Shown in pieces: positions 60,546-64,000 of a DNA stretch of 64,000 bases. The notes below the pieces were generated by a model, which had not been told where the DNA came from, searched no databases, and saw only the letters and a program-made list of their open reading frames with translations. Made by a program: the position numbers and the translations under genes. How positions within the stretch are numbered: position 1 is the first letter of the stretch; every line of letters starts with the position of its first letter. The DNA is from JBAXTE01 sp963556065 (GTDB lineage Bacteria; Bacteroidota; Bacteroidia; Bacteroidales; WCHB1-69). Location of the stretch: assembly GCA_963556065.3 (NCBI GenBank), contig CAUVYH020000017.1:186001-250000 (forward strand), read 5' to 3'.

Positions 60546-62882
60546 ATGCATCTTAAAAATAAAAACAAAAAAGTTTCTTCCCGGTTTTTAATGTACAGCA
60601 TGGTGATGGCATTTATTGCTATCGTATTAGTCGCATTTTTATTCATAATTATCCAGATTCGGGAATTTAAAAACGATTCGGCAACCGCTCGGTACAATTA
60701 CATTGAATCACAAAAGGCTATTGTTAAAAACGAAACGGAAAAAGCGGTTGATTACATTAACTATACTCGTACGTTTATCGAGGACAACATGAAGAACGCT
60801 CTTCGGGAAAAAACAACACAAGCTTGGCTTATTATTGATAATATTTATCGGACAAACCATGGTCGATATTCTAATAATCAAATAGTTAAGATGGTGAATG
60901 ATATCCTTCGCCCAATTCGGTTTAATAAGGATAGAGGCTATTATTTCATGGTGTCTATGGATGGAACGGAACTGTTGTTTCCTATAGAGCCACAGCTTGA
61001 GGGTAAAAATCTGCTTGATTTAAAAGACGACAAAAGAGCTTTTGCTGCTCGTAATGAATTAAAGGTAATTAATGAATCGGGGGAAGGATTCGTTACCGAT
61101 TACTGGATAAAACCGGGAGAAAGTAAGGATAAACTTTTTCCGAAAATGTCGTATATAAAACGTTATGCAGCACTTGGTTTATATGTTGGTTGTGGAGAAT
61201 ATTTAGATAACGTGGAGAGAGATGTTCAAGAAGAAGTATTACAAAAGGTCAGAACCATTCGTTTCGGAAAAGACGGATATATTTTTATTAACTCATTTAA
61301 TGGAAATGCTATAATTATCGATTCCGAGAAACATAGACCAGGCGATAATATTTGGGAATTAAAAGATCCGGACGGGGTTAAGGTGGTTCAGGAAGAGTAT
61401 AAGGTAGCTCAAAAAGGTGGAGGTTTTCTTTATTATAAATGGGAAAAACCCAAATCATCACAAGTTACATCAAAAATTGCTTTTGTAAAAGGCGTTAATG
61501 AGTGGAAGTGGTTGGTTGGTGCAGGTATTTATGTTGACGAAATTGATGAGCAGATCGCAAAAGAACGTAATGTTTTGTATGCCAATTTAGCGATGCAAGT
61601 AGTGATTAGTTTTTGTGCATTGTTAGGCGTTTTTATCGTTTTATTTTTTATTTCACGAAAACTTGCTGCCAGCATTGACACTGATTTTAATCTTTTTGCT
61701 CAAAAGATTTCTTTGGCAGTGAATAAGGGAGAGCTACTCGTGAAAGAAGATTTTGATCTTTTGGATTTGCAGATCGTAGCCGAAAAAGTTAATGAGGTAG
61801 TTAAGAATAAAACAGTGGCTGAAGAAGCCCTTAAAGGTAGCGAAATGCTATTTAGAACAATTTTCGAAAATGTTCCTGTAATGATTGGCGTGATCAATTT
61901 GCAAAAAAAATATTATAAATGGAATAGTCAAATCAAGCAGATGTATGATGTAGATTCATTATCTCCCGATAATATTTATTTTTTTAGAAATTTACTTGCC
62001 GATTCCGCTTCAAATTCTAATTTTGAAGAGCTACTTGCCGATGTTCATGGACAATTTTGGGAATTGGTGCTAAGTACCCGAAACGGAGTGCGGATTCAAA
62101 ATTGGGCTCATTTAAAAACAGAAAACGGCGAAATTGTATTAGTAGGTTACGATATTACCGAAATTAGAGAAAGCCAAAAGGCACTTAAAGATCTTAATGC
62201 AACTAAAGATAAATTTTTTTCGATTATTGCTCACGACTTACGCGGCCCCATCGGTTCGTTGAATTCATTTCTGGATCTTTTTACGCAAGGCGAATACAAA
62301 CTCTCCGATGAAGAGATGAAAACGAATTTGGAGGTCATGAAAGTTGCTTCTAATAAGACGTATGAGCTACTTGAGAATTTACTCACATGGTCGCGATCGC
62401 AAATGGACGATATTGCTTTTGAACCGAAGTTAAGCAACCTCAAAGACTTGGTGGACTTAAACCTCAGTTTGTTTTCTCATGTGGCACAAAGAAAAGAAAT
62501 TCAGTTAATCAGTAATGTGAATTTCGATATTCCTTTTGTTTTCGACTATGATATGGTGAACACTGTTTTGCGAAACCTGATTAATAACGCACTTAAATTT
62601 ACCCATACCAAAGGAATAATTATTATTTCGGCACGAGTTGCAGAAAACAATGTAGCGGTTACGGTTGAAGATACAGGAGTGGGGATGTCCTCCGAAGCAT
62701 GTGCTAAAATATTTGATATTTCATCACAAATTAGTTCAAAATCAGGAACATCCGGCGAAATAGGCACGGGATTAGGACTTATTTTATGCAAAGAGTTTGT
62801 TGAAAAACATGGAGGGACTATTTCTGTAAAAAGTGAATTGGGAAAAGGAAGTTCTTTTACTTTTACAATTCCCGCTAAATAG
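60546..62882 (+). CDS. Cache-domain sensor histidine kinase, orphan
   Basis: This 778-residue inner-membrane kinase has TM1 at about 14-36. Two Cache-type ligand-binding repeats lie outside the membrane (about 45-345; RGYYFMVSMDGTELLFPIEP and DGYIFINSFNGNAIIIDSEK are the matching cores). TM2 is at about 350-372, then a linker and PAS domain (about 430-545). HisKA follows with the phospho-acceptor H563 in SIIAHDLRGPIGSL, and HATPase_c closes it (about 670-778) with N box NLINNALKF, G1 VEDTGVGMS and G2 GTGLGLILCK. All catalytic boxes are intact. Cache domains usually bind small organic acids or amino acids. No response regulator gene is next to it. Confidence 0.94.
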   Translation: MHLKNKNKKVSSRFLMYSMVMAFIAIVLVAFLFIIIQIREFKNDSATARYNYIESQKAIVKNETEKAVDYINYTRTFIEDNMKNALREKTTQAWLIIDNIYRTNHGRYSNNQIVKMVNDILRPIRFNKDRGYYFMVSMDGTELLFPIEPQLEGKNLLDLKDDKRAFAARNELKVINESGEGFVTDYWIKPGESKDKLFPKMSYIKRYAALGLYVGCGEYLDNVERDVQEEVLQKVRTIRFGKDGYIFINSFNGNAIIIDSEKHRPGDNIWELKDPDGVKVVQEEYKVAQKGGGFLYYKWEKPKSSQVTSKIAFVKGVNEWKWLVGAGIYVDEIDEQIAKERNVLYANLAMQVVISFCALLGVFIVLFFISRKLAASIDTDFNLFAQKISLAVNKGELLVKEDFDLLDLQIVAEKVNEVVKNKTVAEEALKGSEMLFRTIFENVPVMIGVINLQKKYYKWNSQIKQMYDVDSLSPDNIYFFRNLLADSASNSNFEELLADVHGQFWELVLSTRNGVRIQNWAHLKTENGEIVLVGYDITEIRESQKALKDLNATKDKFFSIIAHDLRGPIGSLNSFLDLFTQGEYKLSDEEMKTNLEVMKVASNKTYELLENLLTWSRSQMDDIAFEPKLSNLKDLVDLNLSLFSHVAQRKEIQLISNVNFDIPFVFDYDMVNTVLRNLINNALKFTHTKGIIIISARVAENNVAVTVEDTGVGMSSEACAKIFDISSQISSKSGTSGEIGTGLGLILCKEFVEKHGGTISVKSELGKGSSFTFTIPAK

Positions 62883-62966
62883 CATAGAAACAATATTGAT
62901 TCCCTTTTTGAGTTATCTTTTAGTGTTCCTGAATTTATTACTTTTGTTGGGACAATAAACGAATAC

Positions 62967-63731
62967 ATGTATATGACGAAAAGTACTACAAACTCTGTTT
63001 TTATATTTGCTTTATTGTTGCTGCTATTTTGTGGTTACTCCTCTTTTGCGCAAAATTATGTAATTATTGAAGGCCGAGTGGTAAATAAAAGCGGGCAATC
63101 ACTTCAAAATGCACATGTGCTTAATTTGACTAAAAAATTAGGAACAATTACAAACGAGATGGGTGTGTTTAGAATTTTTGCAGCTCCCGGCGATAGCATG
63201 GTCGTTTCTTCTATGGGGTATAAACCTTACAAAGCTTCGGTTCCAACAAACTTGCAATATAAAGTTTTCTCTATAAGAATTGTTATGAGAGAAGATACGA
63301 TAATGCTTAAAGAGACTATTATCAGGGCTTATCCGCCTACTTATAATCTATTTAAGAAAGAATTTGTCGCACTAAAACTGGATAAAAATCCAAACGAAAA
63401 ACTGTTTGATAAAGTTAATGATAAGCTGTATAATCCCAAAGGCGGAATTTTTCTACCGGGTCCGATTTCTCTTTTATATAATGCGTTTAGTCATGAGGCT
63501 AAAATGAAGCGTAAACTAGCGGAACTTATCTATCAGGATAATCTCCGGGCAATGGTGTACGATAAAATTCCGAAAGATGTGTTGATAAAGGCTTATCATT
63601 TGCGGGACGAAGCCGCTTTAGAGCAATTTCTCGATTTCTGCCAATTGCCTGAAAGTCTGATTGTAAACGGTTCTTCTTACGACTTGATTGTGTTCATGAA
63701 TAGTTGTTATCAACGATTTCAGAAAAAATAG
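62967..63731 (+). CDS. Secreted protein with carboxypeptidase regulatory-like domain
   Basis: This 254-residue protein has a signal peptide (cut after SSFAQ, about residue 29; the ATG at 62973 is an alternative start). Residues 30-110 form a CarboxypepD_reg-like beta-sandwich (VIIEGRVVNKSGQSLQNAHV, ITNEMGVFRIFAAPGD, VVSSMGYKPYKASV), the same domain that plugs or precedes TonB-dependent receptors. The remaining 140 residues are helical, without known domain, and no barrel follows. Proteins of this build are common in Bacteroidota with unknown role. It lies 84 bases behind the histidine kinase and ends in a strong terminator. Confidence 0.85.
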   Translation: MYMTKSTTNSVFIFALLLLLFCGYSSFAQNYVIIEGRVVNKSGQSLQNAHVLNLTKKLGTITNEMGVFRIFAAPGDSMVVSSMGYKPYKASVPTNLQYKVFSIRIVMREDTIMLKETIIRAYPPTYNLFKKEFVALKLDKNPNEKLFDKVNDKLYNPKGGIFLPGPISLLYNAFSHEAKMKRKLAELIYQDNLRAMVYDKIPKDVLIKAYHLRDEAALEQFLDFCQLPESLIVNGSSYDLIVFMNSCYQRFQKK

Positions 63732-63779
63732 CGCAATAAAAAGCCCAAGATAAAATCTTGGGCTTTTTATTGCGCTATT
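63727..63779. terminator. Perfect bidirectional terminator with 25-bp stem
   Basis: Bases 63727-63751 pair fully with 63755-63779 around loop AAA; the core is AAAAAGCCCAAGAT. The stem includes the stop codon of the gene at 62967 and serves gapA from the other side. Confidence 0.9.
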
Positions 63780-63785
63780 GCACAT

Positions 63786-64000
63786 TTATTTTGCTATATG
63801 TGCAATTAAATCAAGAACTTTGTTGGAGTATCCCCACTCGTTATCGTACCAAGCTACTAATTTTACAAATGTAGGATTTAGCATGATTCCGGCCTCCGCA
63901 TCAAAAATAGAAGTACGGGAGTCGCCGATAAAGTCGGATGAAACCACTGCTTCTTCGGTATAACCCAAGATTCCTTTAAGTTCATTCTCGGAAGCCTTTT
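63786..64000 (-). CDS. gapA: Glyceraldehyde-3-phosphate dehydrogenase, C-terminal part
   Basis: The last 70 or so residues of GAPDH, with the rest beyond the right edge. Visible are ELKGILGYTEEAVVSSDFIG, the stretch SRTSIFDAEAGI and VKLVAWYDNEWGYSNKV. The last contains the NEWGYS motif that is a family mark, with the Asn that contacts NAD. The enzyme oxidises glyceraldehyde 3-phosphate to 1,3-bisphosphoglycerate in glycolysis. The catalytic Cys lies outside the window. Confidence 0.97.
   Translation of the reverse strand, partial: KASENELKGILGYTEEAVVSSDFIGDSRTSIFDAEAGIMLNPTFVKLVAWYDNEWGYSNKVLDLIAHIAK

Overview
The window is a chromosomal segment of a Bacteroidota bacterium, most likely of the Bacteroidales/Marinilabiliales side. 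The evidence is: C-terminal sorting domains of the type IX secretion system (T9SS) on three large secreted proteins; a PorE-like OmpA/TPR/propeller protein; a 286-residue primary sigma factor; a DUF4468-like protein; the gene run ileS-dksA-lspA; and many -7 boxes of the Bacteroidota type TAnnTTTG. The DNA is AT-rich, with no rRNA, CRISPR array, prophage or intact insertion sequence.

Layout. 1-4.6 kb: end of an EF-G paralogue, a PfkB/adenosine kinase, tRNA-Asn, a MocR regulator divergent from a membrane methyltransferase, and a gene remnant. 4.6-12.6 kb, minus strand: an outer-membrane barrel candidate, a secreted M48 peptidase, and three tandem secreted paralogues of unknown function. A fourth copy at the promoter end has shrunk to a 33-residue peptide. 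12.9-21.4 kb: topA with an arginase-fold pseudoenzyme, a DODA-type dioxygenase, and the minus-strand run asnS-rpoN-PAP2-like protein. 21.4-29.6 kb: a small membrane protein, a small element bounded by inverted repeats, two T9SS cargo loci, and the folate/thymidylate genes folA and thyA. 29.7-40.3 kb: PorE-like protein, dapF, HtrA protease, rpoD, pyrG and a third T9SS cargo protein. 40.4-48.3 kb, minus strand: a compact cluster that begins with an anti-sigma-like protein and a Spy-like protein, then PqqD-like protein, ATP-grasp ligase, PLP decarboxylase, urea transporter fused to an M23 peptidase, TPR/outer-membrane barrel protein and TPR protein. 48.4-64 kb: RlpA-SPOR protein, rubrerythrin, recQ, Skp/OmpH, a MORN lipoprotein, an MtfA-like peptidase, lspA-dksA-ileS, an orphan Cache histidine kinase, a secreted regulatory-like domain protein, and the end of gapA.

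Two groups look like undescribed systems. The first is the PqqD/ATP-grasp/decarboxylase/urea-transporter-M23/outer-membrane cluster, which reads like a small-molecule or modified-peptide pathway joined to envelope transport and cell-wall cleavage. The second is the tandem secreted family with its M48 peptidase and barrel.

Three genes (arginase-like, urea transporter-M23, recQ) are each broken by one extra base in an A or T run. In each case removing one base restores a family-like protein. This shared pattern suggests sequencing indels, although real frameshifts cannot be excluded from this sequence alone.
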